DNA of 64,000 nucleotides from an uncultured Paracoccaceae bacterium. GTDB lineage: Bacteria > Pseudomonadota > Alphaproteobacteria > Rhodobacterales > Rhodobacteraceae. The stretch covers positions 124,001-188,000 of the forward strand of contig CANMWG010000004.1 in NCBI GenBank assembly GCA_947501555.1, given 5' to 3'. Made by a program: the position numbers and the translations under genes. Below the pieces are notes generated by a model. The model saw only the letters and a program-made list of their open reading frames with translations, made no database searches and had not been told where the DNA came from. Shown one piece after another: positions 19,455-29,535 of this stretch (positions within the stretch are counted from its first letter, which is position 1; each line of letters begins with the position of its first letter).

Positions 19455-19939
19455 CAGTTGTTGCCTTGCTGGAGGACCGTGCGAACCCGACCTTGCATGG
19501 TTGCGGTCCCATCAGCAACGTTGATCAGCATTGTTTCAGCAGAAATCGCGCTGGCCCCTTGCGTTAACAATACGTCACCCGACAAGGTTATCATACCGGT
19601 TGCAACGTCATAGTTCGCCGCCTGTGCCTCTGCGGCTTCCTCTGCGGTAACAAAAGTTACGTCTCCTGTTGCAATTAGCTGACTGATGTCGCTGGTCTCG
19701 GCGGCATAGATGACCTCAACCTTGTCTGCTTGCAGGCGCAATTCGCCTTGCCCGACGATCACATCTCCCAAAAATATTGCCTGCCCTGTGTCCTGATCTA
19801 CCGACAGACTATCGGCCGTGACTTCAATGGCGGCAGACGTATCAACCGTCATTCCGCCTAGATCGATGTTGGTTTGTGCGGTCAATATGCTCGCGCCAAG
19901 TACCAAAGCCACGAGTGATAGAGAGAAATATTTGAACAC
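19454..19939 (-). CDS. lptA: LPS transport periplasmic protein LptA
   Basis: The 161-residue protein starts at GTG 19937-19939 (MFKYFSLSLVALVLGAS), with AAAGGATC eight bases upstream, and has a signal peptide. The mature part is an OstA-type repeat domain (ITADSLSVDQDTGQAIFLGDV, GELRLQADKVEVIY), the beta-jellyroll that bridges LPS from LptC to LptD across the periplasm. A longer reading from ATG 20002 would overlap lptC by 35 bases and is less likely. Lies between lptC and lptB. Confidence 0.88.
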   Translation of the reverse strand: MFKYFSLSLVALVLGASILTAQTNIDLGGMTVDTSAAIEVTADSLSVDQDTGQAIFLGDVIVGQGELRLQADKVEVIYAAETSDISQLIATGDVTFVTAEEAAEAQAANYDVATGMITLSGDVLLTQGASAISAETMLINVADGTATMQGRVRTVLQQGNN

Positions 19940-19967
19940 TAACTTCGATCCTTTGTCGCCCGCGGCG

Positions 19968-20567
19968 TTATTCTTGCGGTCTATATAGCAGCCTGACCCC
20001 ATTGGTGAATAGCATCTGCTGCCCTGTATTATCAGCTGATACCTGAAACGTGACCATTCCGGCGGTCAGTTCCCCGAACGGCGCGCGGATTTCAAGCAAT
20101 CCTTCGGACTCAACGATCCCGGTATCAAGAGCTGCAATCAGGCCATTGGTCTCCATTGTGTAACCTGTCGACGTTTCCAAGTGCGCGAGTCCAAAAAATC
20201 GGGCGATCTTGCTGGAGCTATTCAATTCGCCTTGCGTGGCAGTGACTTCAACAAAGCTTCCCCCCGGATTATCCATCCGCATATACATGTCGTCGATACT
20301 CACTTTATCGACCTGTGTGGCATCCGGCTGGGCACTTCGCGCTGTCACAGATACGATTGCACCATCGTCGGTCACCCCGGAAAACCGGGGTGCCGTTAGA
20401 CGTTGTTCGCGTGCAATCGCCTCAACCTCGGACAATACTAATTCTGGCGGTTCGTTCTGGCCGTTTGCAAAAAGAAACAAGGTGGACAACAACCCCAAGG
20501 CGCAAAGTGGAAGGATGATCTTAGCCCATCCGACCAGCGCAGAATAGAGGTTGTCACTGCCGCGCAT
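19968..20567 (-). CDS. lptC: LPS export system protein LptC
   Basis: The 199-residue protein has one N-terminal membrane anchor (IILPLCALGLLSTLFLFA) and a periplasmic LptC jellyroll domain. It passes LPS from LptBFG to LptA. The ATG at 20565-20567 lies two bases after the kdsD stop. Sequence conservation of LptC is low in general, so the call rests on anchor topology plus its place between kdsD and lptA. Confidence 0.88.
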   Translation of the reverse strand: MRGSDNLYSALVGWAKIILPLCALGLLSTLFLFANGQNEPPELVLSEVEAIAREQRLTAPRFSGVTDDGAIVSVTARSAQPDATQVDKVSIDDMYMRMDNPGGSFVEVTATQGELNSSSKIARFFGLAHLETSTGYTMETNGLIAALDTGIVESEGLLEIRAPFGELTAGMVTFQVSADNTGQQMLFTNGVRLLYRPQE

Positions 20568-20569
20568 CG

Positions 20570-21538
20570 CTAGACGATACCTGCGCGCAGGCAATCATGG
20601 ATATGTAGAATACCAGCGACTTTGTTGGTGCCATCATCTGTCGTGGCAAACAGACACGTGATTTTACGGTCGTTCATCACCGCCAGTGCTGCTTCTGCCA
20701 GTGCTTGTGGTGCGACGGTTGTCGGTGCCGTCGTCATCACTTCGCTTGCTGTAAATGCCAGCAGCCCGTCCATATGTCGGCGCAAGTCACCGTCTGTTAC
20801 AATGCCGATTAGCTGGTCACTTTCGTCCAATACGCCGACCACACCAAAACCCTTCTGACTAATCACCAACAATGCATCGCCCATCGGGGTGTCTGCTTGA
20901 ACAAGCGGAACGGCATCGCCTGTGTGCATGAGGTCAGCAACTTTTGACAATTGTGCACCCAGTTTGCCGCCCGGATGGAAATCCCGAAACTTTTCAGGCG
21001 TGAAGTCCCGATGTTTCATCAACGCAACAGCGATCGCGTCGCCCAGCGCCAAAGTCATCGTCGTCGAGGTTGTTGGCACAACCCCCGTTCCGCACGCCTC
21101 GCTCAGGCTTGGAAGAAGAATGCCGATGTCTGCCTGTTGCAACAATGTGCTGTTTGGTCGGCTGGCAACCCCGATCATCGGAATGCCGAAGCGCCGGGTA
21201 TAGGCGACTAGATCGGCCAATTCGGGCGTTTCGCCAGAGTTCGAGAGCACGATCACGACGTCACCTTTGGTCATCATACCAAGGTCGCCATGGCTGGCCT
21301 CGGCGGGGTGCACAAAATGGGCGGGCGTGCCCGTACTGGCCAATGTCGCAGCAATCTTGCGTGCGATATGGCCTGATTTTCCCATGCCCGAAATGATCAC
21401 CCGCCCTTTGGCCTGTAGCAAGAGAGTGATCGCTTCATCAAATGATGCGTCGAGATTGGCGGCCAGTTTGACCAAGGCGTCAGCCTCATGGGTGATGACT
21501 TGGCGTGCTGTTGTCTGGAATTTTGAGTGTGGGTTCAT
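20570..21538 (-). CDS. kdsD: D-arabinose 5-phosphate isomerase (KpsF/GutQ family)
   Basis: The 322-residue isomerase converts ribulose 5-phosphate to arabinose 5-phosphate, the first step to KDO. An N-terminal SIS domain (VIISGMGKSGHIARKIAATL, then HPAEASHGDLGM and VVIVLSNSGETPEL) is followed by two CBS domains (ADLMHTGDAVPLVQADTP; the second ends near LVISQKGFGVVGVLDE and VTDGDLRRHM). It heads the operon kdsD-lptC-lptA-lptB and overlaps rnd upstream by one base. Confidence 0.94.
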   Translation of the reverse strand: MNPHSKFQTTARQVITHEADALVKLAANLDASFDEAITLLLQAKGRVIISGMGKSGHIARKIAATLASTGTPAHFVHPAEASHGDLGMMTKGDVVIVLSNSGETPELADLVAYTRRFGIPMIGVASRPNSTLLQQADIGILLPSLSEACGTGVVPTTSTTMTLALGDAIAVALMKHRDFTPEKFRDFHPGGKLGAQLSKVADLMHTGDAVPLVQADTPMGDALLVISQKGFGVVGVLDESDQLIGIVTDGDLRRHMDGLLAFTASEVMTTAPTTVAPQALAEAALAVMNDRKITCLFATTDDGTNKVAGILHIHDCLRAGIV

Positions 21539-22149
21539 CAGTGTGCAAAAATGTCTGTTTCAGGCCAACCTGCAAGATCAAGCTTTGCCCGCGTGGGAAG
21601 AAAATCGAAGCAAGCCTGCGCAAGATCAGTTCGGTTCTCGCGTGCAAGCAGGACATCAAATGCTTCTTTTAGTTGATGTAAGTAAAGAACATCCGATGCT
21701 GCATAATCCAACTGCGCATCGGTGAGCGTTTCCGCGCCCCAATCGCTTTGCTGCTGGTGTTTCGAAATGTCGATACCTACCATATCCTGAAGAAGCGTTT
21801 TGAGCCCATGCCGGTCAGTGAAGGTCCGTACCAACTTCGATGCAATTTTGGTGCAATAGACTGGTGTGGTGACTGCCCCGAATGCATTCAGCAGGGCCGC
21901 GATATCAAACCGTCCAAAGTGGAACAGTTTGAGGACATTGGGGTCCTCAAGCATGGCGCACAGATGTGGCGCATGTGTTTGCCCCTGTGCGACCTGTACA
22001 AGATGGCAATCCCCGTCGCCGCCCGACATTTGGATCAAACATAAACGGTCGCGATGGGGGTTCAGACCCATCGTTTCGCAGTCAATGGCAACTATAGGAC
22101 CAAGGTTGAGTCCTTCGGGAAGGTCGTTTTGATAGAGAAAATTGGCCAT
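21538..22149 (-). CDS. Ribonuclease D-like 3'-5' exonuclease
   Basis: The 203-residue protein holds only the DEDDy exonuclease domain: VAIDCETMGLN (Exo I), LKLFHFGRFDIAALLNAFG (Exo II) and LDYAASDVLYLHQLKE (Exo III). The HRDC domains of E. coli RNase D are absent, giving about half its length; short forms like this are common in alphaproteobacteria. It is expected to trim tRNA or other structured RNA 3' ends. Overlaps kdsD by one base. Confidence 0.88.
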   Translation of the reverse strand: MANFLYQNDLPEGLNLGPIVAIDCETMGLNPHRDRLCLIQMSGGDGDCHLVQVAQGQTHAPHLCAMLEDPNVLKLFHFGRFDIAALLNAFGAVTTPVYCTKIASKLVRTFTDRHGLKTLLQDMVGIDISKHQQQSDWGAETLTDAQLDYAASDVLYLHQLKEAFDVLLARENRTDLAQACFDFLPTRAKLDLAGWPETDIFAH

Positions 22150-22207
22150 AGGGCGCTTTCCTTTGCAGGTGTGTTAAGCGATCAGATACGTATTGTCTGC
22201 TCAATGC

Positions 22208-24259
22208 TCAAGCCCGCAAAGCTTGTCGGGGTGGATCGTCCCCTGCACGCAAAGACCGATTTGCGTTTTTTTCAAGCCAGTTTCTGAATTCATGTGCAGG
22301 CATTGGCCGCGCGTAGCCGTACCCCTGCGCAATGGCACAACCGCGGTCTTGCAGGTGGTCCGCTTGCACCATTTCTTCGACCCCTTCGGCAACAACGTGC
22401 AATCCGAGCTCGGCAGCCAATGCCAGGATTGCGCGCACGACACTATCTGCGTTTTGGTCAGGCAAAGGTGCGATCAAGGACCGGTCGAGCTTGATGCCAG
22501 ACAGTGGTAGTTGGGTCAGTTTTGAAAGTGATGCGTAGCCAGTTCCAAAATCATCCAGCTCAAGCGCGATACCGCATTCAGCCAAGCTGTCGATGTTGAT
22601 GGCGGCCATGTCGTCGGCCCCGTCAATCAAGGTCGTTTCCAAAACTTCGATTATGACCTGATTGGCGTCAAGTCCGGATCTTTGCAGTTCCAATAGGAAG
22701 CGTTCGATAAGATGTGGGTCGGCGATTGTGTCGGGTGCCGCGTTCAAAGAAATGCTGGGTTTCCATACGTCATCCAGCTGCCAATCATGTGCAAAACCCA
22801 TCGCTGCTCGCCAAATGCTGTGATCCATATCTATGGTCAGGCCGGCCCGCTCGGCTGCTGGCAGGAATTTGTCGGGTGTCAGCAACCCATGTGTTGGGTG
22901 TCGCCATCTGGCCAGGACTTCGGCGCCTTGCAGCATGCCGTCCGCTAGCCGGATCTGTGGTTGAAACCAAGGCTCTATCTCGCCGTTTTTGATGGCATCA
23001 CTCAGTTCCAGCTGCAACTGTTGTTGAGATCCAATGGCATCTCGAAGTGTGGTTTCGAACGGCTGCGCGCGATTCCCGCCGTCGTTTTTGGCGCATTGGA
23101 GAGCCAATCCACCATCTGCCAAAATAGCAAAAGGATCGCGATGATCGTCGGTCAGCTCAAGATAGCCAATGCTCATCACAATCGGTATTCTCTTACCGCC
23201 AATCTCAATGGGTTCTGCAAAGGAGGCCCAGACGCGCTCGACAAGTGTTTTTGCAGGCTCGTCAGTGACCAAAACAAATTCGTCGCCGCCGACGCGCGCC
23301 ACGATATGATGTTCATCGACACAAGCTTGGAGCAGTTGTGCTGCAGCGATCAGCACCTTGTCACCGTAGTCGTGGCCAGCCTGGTCATTGATCGACTTGA
23401 ACCCGTCCAATCCAATAAATAGGACGCCCATCTCGCTGGCGGTATTCTCGACAATGGCATTGTTAAGATAGGCCATCAAACAACTTCGGTTGGGCAAATT
23501 TGTGAGACTGTCATGGTTAATGAGATATTCGAGCTTTCCATTGGCCGTCTGCAATTCTGTTCGTGATTCTCGCAAGACGTTGCCCTGTGTCCGGAGCTGG
23601 CGAATGTTGGATTTGACCATCAGTTGGGCAGGAACGAAGATGAATACAACTTCGACCAACAACACAAATGCGGACGCCAAGAGCAGTGAGCGCTGCAGTT
23701 GTGTTAGGCTTTGAACTTCCGCATTGGCTTCTTTTTCAAAGAGGTTTGCGGAGGTCGTCAGACTGCTCTTTAGGCCGCCCTCATCAAAAGAAACGGTAAG
23801 CCGCGTGAGAATCTGCCATCGCTGTTCCTGTTCTGCATCCTTGATTTGGTTTGCAAGCAGGATGAATTCATTGACCATGTGATGTAGAGGCTGCCGGCCT
23901 GCAAAGTAGTGCGATTGCATGTCGTCAGACCAAAATCGAGAAGATAACATGTCCAGATGCGTCGCTTCAAATCCCTTGATTGCCTTGCTCAGAACAAGAA
24001 ATTCGGTTTCATTGGCTAAAATTGCGGATTCAGCGATCAATAGAATATTTTGTGCTTCTAGTACCTGGCCATTGCTTACCTTGATGACGTCGGCTGCCGC
24101 ACTGCTGCGGGTGATGATGGATTTGTTGACCAAATGTGTTGCCAACAGCAGTCCGAAAATTATGATTAGTGCGGTTGAATAGTGCACCCACAATCGTTCC
24201 GGATTGCTCCGGCCAATGCGTCGCAATATTTGACGCGTCAATGATTGTACGAATTCCAT
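22208..24259 (-). CDS. Membrane GGDEF-EAL cyclic-di-GMP protein
   Basis: The 683-residue protein has a transmembrane helix near residues 25-45 (TALIIIFGLLLATHLV), a periplasmic helical sensor region, a second helix near 195-215 (LLLASAFVLLVEVVFIFVP), then a GGDEF domain with the intact active-site motif ARVGGDEFVLV and an EAL domain. In the EAL motif the sequence is EVLAR, and the downstream catalytic segment LDDFGTGYASL is kept, so both cyclase and phosphodiesterase activities are possible. A cyclic-di-GMP role near polysaccharide export genes is plausible. Monocistronic, divergent from the Wza-like gene. Confidence 0.92.
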   Translation of the reverse strand: MEFVQSLTRQILRRIGRSNPERLWVHYSTALIIIFGLLLATHLVNKSIITRSSAAADVIKVSNGQVLEAQNILLIAESAILANETEFLVLSKAIKGFEATHLDMLSSRFWSDDMQSHYFAGRQPLHHMVNEFILLANQIKDAEQEQRWQILTRLTVSFDEGGLKSSLTTSANLFEKEANAEVQSLTQLQRSLLLASAFVLLVEVVFIFVPAQLMVKSNIRQLRTQGNVLRESRTELQTANGKLEYLINHDSLTNLPNRSCLMAYLNNAIVENTASEMGVLFIGLDGFKSINDQAGHDYGDKVLIAAAQLLQACVDEHHIVARVGGDEFVLVTDEPAKTLVERVWASFAEPIEIGGKRIPIVMSIGYLELTDDHRDPFAILADGGLALQCAKNDGGNRAQPFETTLRDAIGSQQQLQLELSDAIKNGEIEPWFQPQIRLADGMLQGAEVLARWRHPTHGLLTPDKFLPAAERAGLTIDMDHSIWRAAMGFAHDWQLDDVWKPSISLNAAPDTIADPHLIERFLLELQRSGLDANQVIIEVLETTLIDGADDMAAINIDSLAECGIALELDDFGTGYASLSKLTQLPLSGIKLDRSLIAPLPDQNADSVVRAILALAAELGLHVVAEGVEEMVQADHLQDRGCAIAQGYGYARPMPAHEFRNWLEKNANRSLRAGDDPPRQALRA

Positions 24260-24524
24260 TCGCCCCTATCCCGAGTCTTCTAATCCGCTAAACATTCCGC
24301 AAAGTCATTAAGTTAGAGTTGATCCCATTGAATAACGCATTCCTTCTTCCTATGGTTGAAAGTCGATGCGCTTCTTCGGCTTAAGGCTTCGTTAACCAAT
24401 ATTGACGCAATGTTATTGCGGGGCTTGAAGACGTAGGATTGAACTGACTGTGTGGCCAATTTGTTGCCTGTGCTGGTGCACTAAGCCAAAATTATTGACC
24501 CTATCACAGTCGACCCCGTGCTGG

Positions 24525-25856
24525 GTGCGTGACTGGGTACCACTGCTCATGCTTTCGATTGTCTTGCAGGGCTGCGGCGTAGCATATATCTCGCCTCAGG
24601 TCGATGTGACGCGAAGTGACGTCAACGTGGTCCCTATCACACCGGTATCGATAGCGCAGGCAAATCAACAGCCATACACGCCCAAACCCGTCCCAACGGC
24701 GTTCTCTCAGACCGTCGGAAATGTCACTGACGTGGCCCCGTTCGATGCCTTGCCCCAGCCAACACAGACATTGCAATCAGTACCCGCAACGTTGTCGACC
24801 CGTCTGCCGCCAGTCGTTGAACCCGGTCCGTATCGCATCGGTGTTGGGGATGTGATGCACGTGACCACCAAATCGGCCACGGGTAATGGCGATCTCGCTG
24901 GAACGCCGCAGTCCGTGCAGACCTATGCTGTGCAGGATGATGGGGCGATTGCTTTGCTAGACGTGGGACGCATTGTATTGGCTGGGCTGACCCTGCAAGA
25001 GGCCGAGGCCAAACTGTTCCAATTGAAACTAGAACGTCAGGTTGATCCATCCTTTAGCTTGGAAATAGCTGAGTTTAATTCAGCAAGGGTTTCTGTGGGT
25101 GGTGCGGTTGCCAATGCAACGGTCGTTCCCATCAGTATGACGCCCCTCCATCTTGATGAGGCGCTGGCCTTTGCTGGTGGGATTGCTACACCGGACTTCA
25201 CCAATGCTTCGATCCGGATCTACCGAGGTCAGACGTTGTACCAGATACCGATGCAGGACTACCTGGGTCGTCCTGATATGCAAAAACTGCTTTTGCAAAA
25301 TGGCGATAGCATCTTTGTGGATACGACCCTTACGCTTGAGCGGGCGGCGGCCTTTTTTGAGGAACAGATCGTCATTGCACAGCTCCGTCAGCAGTCCCGA
25401 GCACAAGCGCTTGCCGAACTCAGCGCCGAAGTTGACCGCCGGCGTGCCACTCTGATCGAACGGCGCAGCAGTTTCCAAGATCTTGTGGCGCTTGATGCTG
25501 TTCCACGGGACTACATCTACCTGACTGGCGAGCTGCTGAACCCTGGACGACGAGCTATGCCGTTTGGTCGTCAGATGACCTTGGCCGACGGCCTTTATGC
25601 TGACGGAGGGTTTTCGGCGGAAACGGGCAACCCGTCCCAAATCTATGTGTTAAGAGATGATGGGTTGGCGGGGGTCACCGCATGGCAGCTTGATAGTCGC
25701 AATGTGGCCAATCTTATTCTGGCGACCCAGTTCAACCTACGCCCCAACGATATCATTTTCGTGGCAGAACAGCCGGTGACTCGTTGGAATCGGGTGGTTC
25801 AACAGTTGGTCCCGTCATTAATCACAAGTGGCGCAGGTGTGGTCGCGAACAACTAG
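24525..25856 (+). CDS. Wza-like polysaccharide export outer-membrane lipoprotein
   Basis: From GTG at 24525 the protein (443 residues) begins with a short lipoprotein signal ending LQGC, so it is lipidated at Cys17. A Poly_export domain follows (PYRIGVGDVMHVTTKSATG) and then two SLBB-like segments (RVSVGGAVANATVVPISM and YIYLTGELLNPGRRAMPFG). Such proteins form the outer-membrane channel for capsule or exopolysaccharide. The frame is open from a GTG at 24450, which would give an unusual Cys-rich N-terminus. No Wzc kinase or polymerase is adjacent. Its stop overlaps the convergent acetyltransferase stop. Confidence 0.88.
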   Translation: MRDWVPLLMLSIVLQGCGVAYISPQVDVTRSDVNVVPITPVSIAQANQQPYTPKPVPTAFSQTVGNVTDVAPFDALPQPTQTLQSVPATLSTRLPPVVEPGPYRIGVGDVMHVTTKSATGNGDLAGTPQSVQTYAVQDDGAIALLDVGRIVLAGLTLQEAEAKLFQLKLERQVDPSFSLEIAEFNSARVSVGGAVANATVVPISMTPLHLDEALAFAGGIATPDFTNASIRIYRGQTLYQIPMQDYLGRPDMQKLLLQNGDSIFVDTTLTLERAAAFFEEQIVIAQLRQQSRAQALAELSAEVDRRRATLIERRSSFQDLVALDAVPRDYIYLTGELLNPGRRAMPFGRQMTLADGLYADGGFSAETGNPSQIYVLRDDGLAGVTAWQLDSRNVANLILATQFNLRPNDIIFVAEQPVTRWNRVVQQLVPSLITSGAGVVANN

Positions 25857-26353
25857 TTTGGACGAACATCGAACCGTTTGCGCACCCTGTCGACGACTGT
25901 ACCGTCCGACAAAGGAAGACCAACAAGACGGTCATAGTCCACAAATCCGAGACCACCGTAGTACCGCAAGCCTGGCACATTGTCTGCGCGGATTGTTGCA
26001 TCGATAGCAATAGCCCCGGCCTGCGAAGTTGCGGCAAGGGTTTCACGAAACAGATGCTGTCCAAGGCCCTTGCCGGCCGCATCATTGTCAACAAAGCTTG
26101 CGATAATGCCCCAGTTTTTTGGTGCGCTGTCTTGAACAGGATCGGCCCAACGGATCCATTGGAAGCCAAGCACTTTGCCCTCGATTTCAGCCACCTGACA
26201 ACTGATCAACCCCTCAGCTGCGATGTAGTGATGCAGCATCTTGTCTTCATCGTAGGGCTCTTGATGGGCCGTTGTGCCCCCCACAGCGATGATCTGGTTG
26301 AGCAAGGCCACCATATCCTTCGCGTCGGAAGGTTGCGCGGGTCTGATAATCAT
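25853..26353 (-). CDS. GNAT-family N-acetyltransferase
   Basis: The 166-residue single-domain protein has the GNAT acetyl-CoA site (NDAAGKGLGQHLFRETL, about residues 90-106, Q/RxxGxG/A-like) and the C-terminal strand NVPGLRYYGGLGFVDYD. The substrate cannot be predicted. Its ATG overlaps the stop of the HD-domain gene upstream by four bases, so the pair is cotranscribed. Confidence 0.88.
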   Translation of the reverse strand: MIIRPAQPSDAKDMVALLNQIIAVGGTTAHQEPYDEDKMLHHYIAAEGLISCQVAEIEGKVLGFQWIRWADPVQDSAPKNWGIIASFVDNDAAGKGLGQHLFRETLAATSQAGAIAIDATIRADNVPGLRYYGGLGFVDYDRLVGLPLSDGTVVDRVRKRFDVRPN

Positions 26354-26934
26354 AATGCATCCATGAGTTTTTGATGAAGTGCCTTGAAATCGTCGCGGAC
26401 TGTCATTGGGGGCCGTAGCCTGATCTTAAGCTTTGCAGTTAGGTCGGCATCTTGTTTGCCAAATATCTTATCCGCCTCAGCCACGGTGAAACCAGCGATC
26501 TGAACGGCCTCGAGCCAGGCGGACAGTTTGTCCGCTTTCTTGATCTGACGTTTCACAGTCATCGGTATTTGCGCAGGCAGACCAAACCGTAAATGAATGG
26601 CTGCAGTCAGTCGGTCATCCAAGGCCCCGTATCCTGGGCCGACGGCTGCTTTCACCGGGCTAATCATGTCGCCGATCACATATTCAGGGGCGTCATGCAA
26701 AAGGGCTGCAAGCTGCCATTTCACAGGGGCCTTTGGGTTCTGGGCTGTGAAAATTTCGGTGACCAAAAGCGAGTGCTCCGCGACCGAATACGCATAATCG
26801 CCTTTGGTTTGACCATTCCAACGCGCCACAAAGGCAAGGCCATGGGCTATATCGATAATTTCGATGTCCATTGGGGTTGGGTCCAGCAGGTCAAGCCTGC
26901 GCCCAGAGAGCATCCGTTGCCAAGCACGTGTCAC
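26350..26934 (-). CDS. HD-domain hydrolase, YfbR-like
   Basis: The 194-residue protein has an HD metal site: AEHSLLVTEIF, then LAALLHDAPEYVIGDM, with KKADKLSAWLEA later. This matches the YfbR/HDDC2-like 5'-deoxynucleotidase group. Dephosphorylation of a nucleoside monophosphate is the likely reaction, though substrate range in this family varies. Cotranscribed with the GNAT gene (four-base overlap). Confidence 0.85.
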   Translation of the reverse strand: MTRAWQRMLSGRRLDLLDPTPMDIEIIDIAHGLAFVARWNGQTKGDYAYSVAEHSLLVTEIFTAQNPKAPVKWQLAALLHDAPEYVIGDMISPVKAAVGPGYGALDDRLTAAIHLRFGLPAQIPMTVKRQIKKADKLSAWLEAVQIAGFTVAEADKIFGKQDADLTAKLKIRLRPPMTVRDDFKALHQKLMDAL

Positions 26935-27167
26935 GTTGGTTCACCAAATTGTTTCAGCAATTTTCTACTAACGTGCAGGCTAGAGACAGCCAAGCAAATA
27001 CCAGACGGCCGCTGTATGACTGTCAGAAACTTCCCAAACTGTGACGAAGAGCGACATGGTTAAGCAAAGTTAACGCTTTATTCAAACATCTCACGAATAC
27101 GAGGCTATGGATTGTGGCATGTGGCAGCGAATGCTATTGCACCGGCAACTTTTAGGAGAATTGAGAT

Positions 27168-28556
27168 ATGGCAAATGACTACATCGTTAAGGATATCAGT
27201 CTAGCTGAATTTGGCCGCAAAGAACTGGACATCGCCGAGACAGAAATGCCGGGTCTGATGTCGCTGCGCGAAGAATATGGCGAGAGCAAACCACTGAAAG
27301 GCGCGCGCATCGTTGGTTCGCTGCATATGACCATTCAGACAGCCGTTTTGATTGAAACACTTGTAGAGCTTGGGGCTGATGTGCGCTGGGCATCATGCAA
27401 CATTTTCTCGACCCAGGATCACGCTGCCGCTGCTATCGCCGCAGGTGGTACGCCGGTATTTGCGATCAAAGGGCAGTCGCTGGAAGAGCATTGGGACTAC
27501 TTGGATAAGTCATTTATGTTCCCTGACGGCCCAAACATGATCTTGGATGATGGCGGCGACGCGACACTCTACGTCTTGTTGGGTGCGCGTATGGAAGCGG
27601 GCGAGGATGTATTGGCTGTGCCAGAGTCCGAAGAAGAAGAAGTGATCAAGCAGCAGATCAAGAAGCGGATCGCAGAAACGCCCGGTTGGTTTGCGAAAAC
27701 CAAAGCAGCGATCAAGGGTGTGTCGGAGGAAACGACGACCGGTGTGCATCGCCTCTATGATCTACACAAAAAAGGTCAACTGCCCTTCCCTGCGATCAAC
27801 GTGAACGATTCGGTGACCAAGTCGAAGTTCGACAACAAATATGGCTGCAAAGAATCACTGGTTGATGGCATTCGCCGCGCCACGGATACGATGATGGCCG
27901 GCAAAGTTGCCGTTGTCTGTGGCTATGGCGATGTGGGCAAAGGCTCGGCTGCGTCACTGGCCGGTGCTGGTGCACGAGTGAAGGTCACTGAAGTTGATCC
28001 GATTTGTGCCTTGCAGGCGGCGATGGATGGGTTTGAAGTTGTGGTGCTGGAAGACGAGCTGGACAGCGCCGATGTCTTCATCACGACAACCGGCAACAAA
28101 GACGTCATTCGCATTGAGCATATGCGCGAGATGAAGGACATGGCGATTGTCGGCAATATTGGCCATTTCGACAACGAAATTCAGGTCGCTGCACTGAAGA
28201 ACCACAAGTGGACGAACATCAAAGAACAGGTGGATATGATCGAGATGCCTTCGGGCAACCGCTTGATTCTGCTTTCCGAGGGTCGGTTGCTGAACCTCGG
28301 CAATGCCACAGGGCACCCATCGTTCGTTATGTCGGCGTCCTTCACAAACCAAGTCCTGGCGCAGATGGAAATCTGGAATAAAGCCGAAGAGTACGGCCCC
28401 GGCGTGTTTATCCTGCCCAAGCATCTGGATGAAAAAGTCGCGCGTCTGCATCTTAAGCGGATTGGCGTGAAGCTGACCGAGCTCAAGAAAGAGCAGGCTG
28501 ACTATATTGGCGTGACTGTCGAAGGGCCGTTCAAGCCAGAGCATTACCGGTACTAA
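27168..28556 (+). CDS. ahcY: S-adenosylhomocysteinase
   Basis: The 462-residue enzyme splits S-adenosylhomocysteine to adenosine and homocysteine, clearing the product inhibitor of methyltransferases. Visible motifs are [36 protein letters not shown], the NAD-binding Rossmann segment [16 protein letters not shown] and the C-terminal KPEHYRY, which closes the cofactor pocket. It carries the roughly 40-residue insertion usual in alphaproteobacteria ([19 protein letters not shown]). A TAGGAGA ribosome site precedes the ATG. The 230-base leader shows no riboswitch I can recognise. Confidence 0.97.
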   Translation: MANDYIVKDISLAEFGRKELDIAETEMPGLMSLREEYGESKPLKGARIVGSLHMTIQTAVLIETLVELGADVRWASCNIFSTQDHAAAAIAAGGTPVFAIKGQSLEEHWDYLDKSFMFPDGPNMILDDGGDATLYVLLGARMEAGEDVLAVPESEEEEVIKQQIKKRIAETPGWFAKTKAAIKGVSEETTTGVHRLYDLHKKGQLPFPAINVNDSVTKSKFDNKYGCKESLVDGIRRATDTMMAGKVAVVCGYGDVGKGSAASLAGAGARVKVTEVDPICALQAAMDGFEVVVLEDELDSADVFITTTGNKDVIRIEHMREMKDMAIVGNIGHFDNEIQVAALKNHKWTNIKEQVDMIEMPSGNRLILLSEGRLLNLGNATGHPSFVMSASFTNQVLAQMEIWNKAEEYGPGVFILPKHLDEKVARLHLKRIGVKLTELKKEQADYIGVTVEGPFKPEHYRY

Positions 28557-28562
28557 ATCCGC

Positions 28563-29345
28563 ATGCGGCACGCCAAACGTCAGGCCATGGCGCGGGATGC
28601 CGCAAAGAAGAAACGCAAATCACGTGGACGCAGCTTTGCCCTGATCAGGGGCTTGGCTGCGTTTGCATTTGTCGGGGTCCTAGGGTTCGGCGCCTACCAG
28701 ACGGTGATGCACCCAAATACGCCGTTGCCCTCGCAATGGAACCCGGTTCAGCCCTTGTTGATCAGCGATCCGGTTAACCCGTTGACTGGCTGGAAGCTAA
28801 ACCGTGCCGTTGCAAACGCGCAAAGCTGTCTAGCTGTTCTTGACGGGCATGCCGCCTTGCAAACTTTGGATGATCTCGAAGACAGCGCGCAGTGCCATAT
28901 CAGAGGCCGGGTTGACCTGCGTGCTGTGGGTGATGCGCGACTGGACAATATTGAGACGCGATGTGCGATCGCGTTACGGCTGGCCATGTGGGAACGTCAC
29001 AGCCTTCAACCCGCCGCGCGCGAAATTCTTGGGACGGATTTGCGACGTATTGATCATCTTGGCAGCTATAGTTGCCGTACTCTCCGTACTGTCAATGGAC
29101 CGTCCACACGGATGAGCACCCATGCCACAGCGGATGCCATTGATATATCAGGCTTTGGTTTTGCAGATGGGAGCAAAATTAGCTTGATTGAAGATTGGAC
29201 AGCCACGGGTGCAAAGGCGGCCTTCTTACGCGCGGCCCGGGATGGGGCATGTGACTGGTTCAGCCTGACACTTTCGCCCGAATACAACAGCCTGCACGCG
29301 GATCATTTCCATCTGCAATCCAGAGGATGGGGGCTGTGCCGTTAA
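28563..29345 (+). CDS. Extensin-family protein, LAS-peptidase-like
   Basis: The 260-residue protein has a basic N-terminus (AKKKRKSRGR), one membrane segment (LAAFAFVGVLGFGAYQTV) and a periplasmic extensin-like C-terminal domain. Key segments are CAIALRLAMWERH, MSTHATADAIDISGF and LHADHFHLQSRG. The His-X6-Asp and His-X-X-His spacing resembles the zinc site of LAS/VanY-type cell-wall peptidases, so peptidoglycan hydrolysis is possible. Four Cys could form disulphides. It starts six bases after ahcY; cotranscription is likely, but a functional link is not evident. Confidence 0.85.
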   Translation: MRHAKRQAMARDAAKKKRKSRGRSFALIRGLAAFAFVGVLGFGAYQTVMHPNTPLPSQWNPVQPLLISDPVNPLTGWKLNRAVANAQSCLAVLDGHAALQTLDDLEDSAQCHIRGRVDLRAVGDARLDNIETRCAIALRLAMWERHSLQPAAREILGTDLRRIDHLGSYSCRTLRTVNGPSTRMSTHATADAIDISGFGFADGSKISLIEDWTATGAKAAFLRAARDGACDWFSLTLSPEYNSLHADHFHLQSRGWGLCR

Positions 29346-29364
29346 GCTACTGTGTCGTTCGCAA

Positions 29365-29381
29365 AGCCGCTTTGAGCGGCT
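29365..29381. repeat. Short hairpin after the extensin-family gene
   Basis: AGCCGCT and AGCGGCT form a perfect 7-bp stem with a 3-base loop, 20 bases after the stop codon. There is no clear U-tract on the plus strand, so it is at best a weak terminator for the ahcY transcript. Confidence 0.4.
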
Positions 29382-29535
29382 AAGCTAAGAAAAACCGTTG
29401 CCGCTACGTTATCGCAAAACATCGCCGGCGCCTTGGGTTAACCCTTTACCAAGCGTCTATTGAACCTTTAACGTGCATCAGACGCGGCAAAAGCGGCGTT
29501 TATTGACCAATAACACGAACATCGGGGACATTCTC

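Noticed and set aside
26935..27167. SAH riboswitch in the ahcY leader
   Set aside because: I could not find the conserved SAH-riboswitch core or pseudoknot; the leader folds only weakly by eye.
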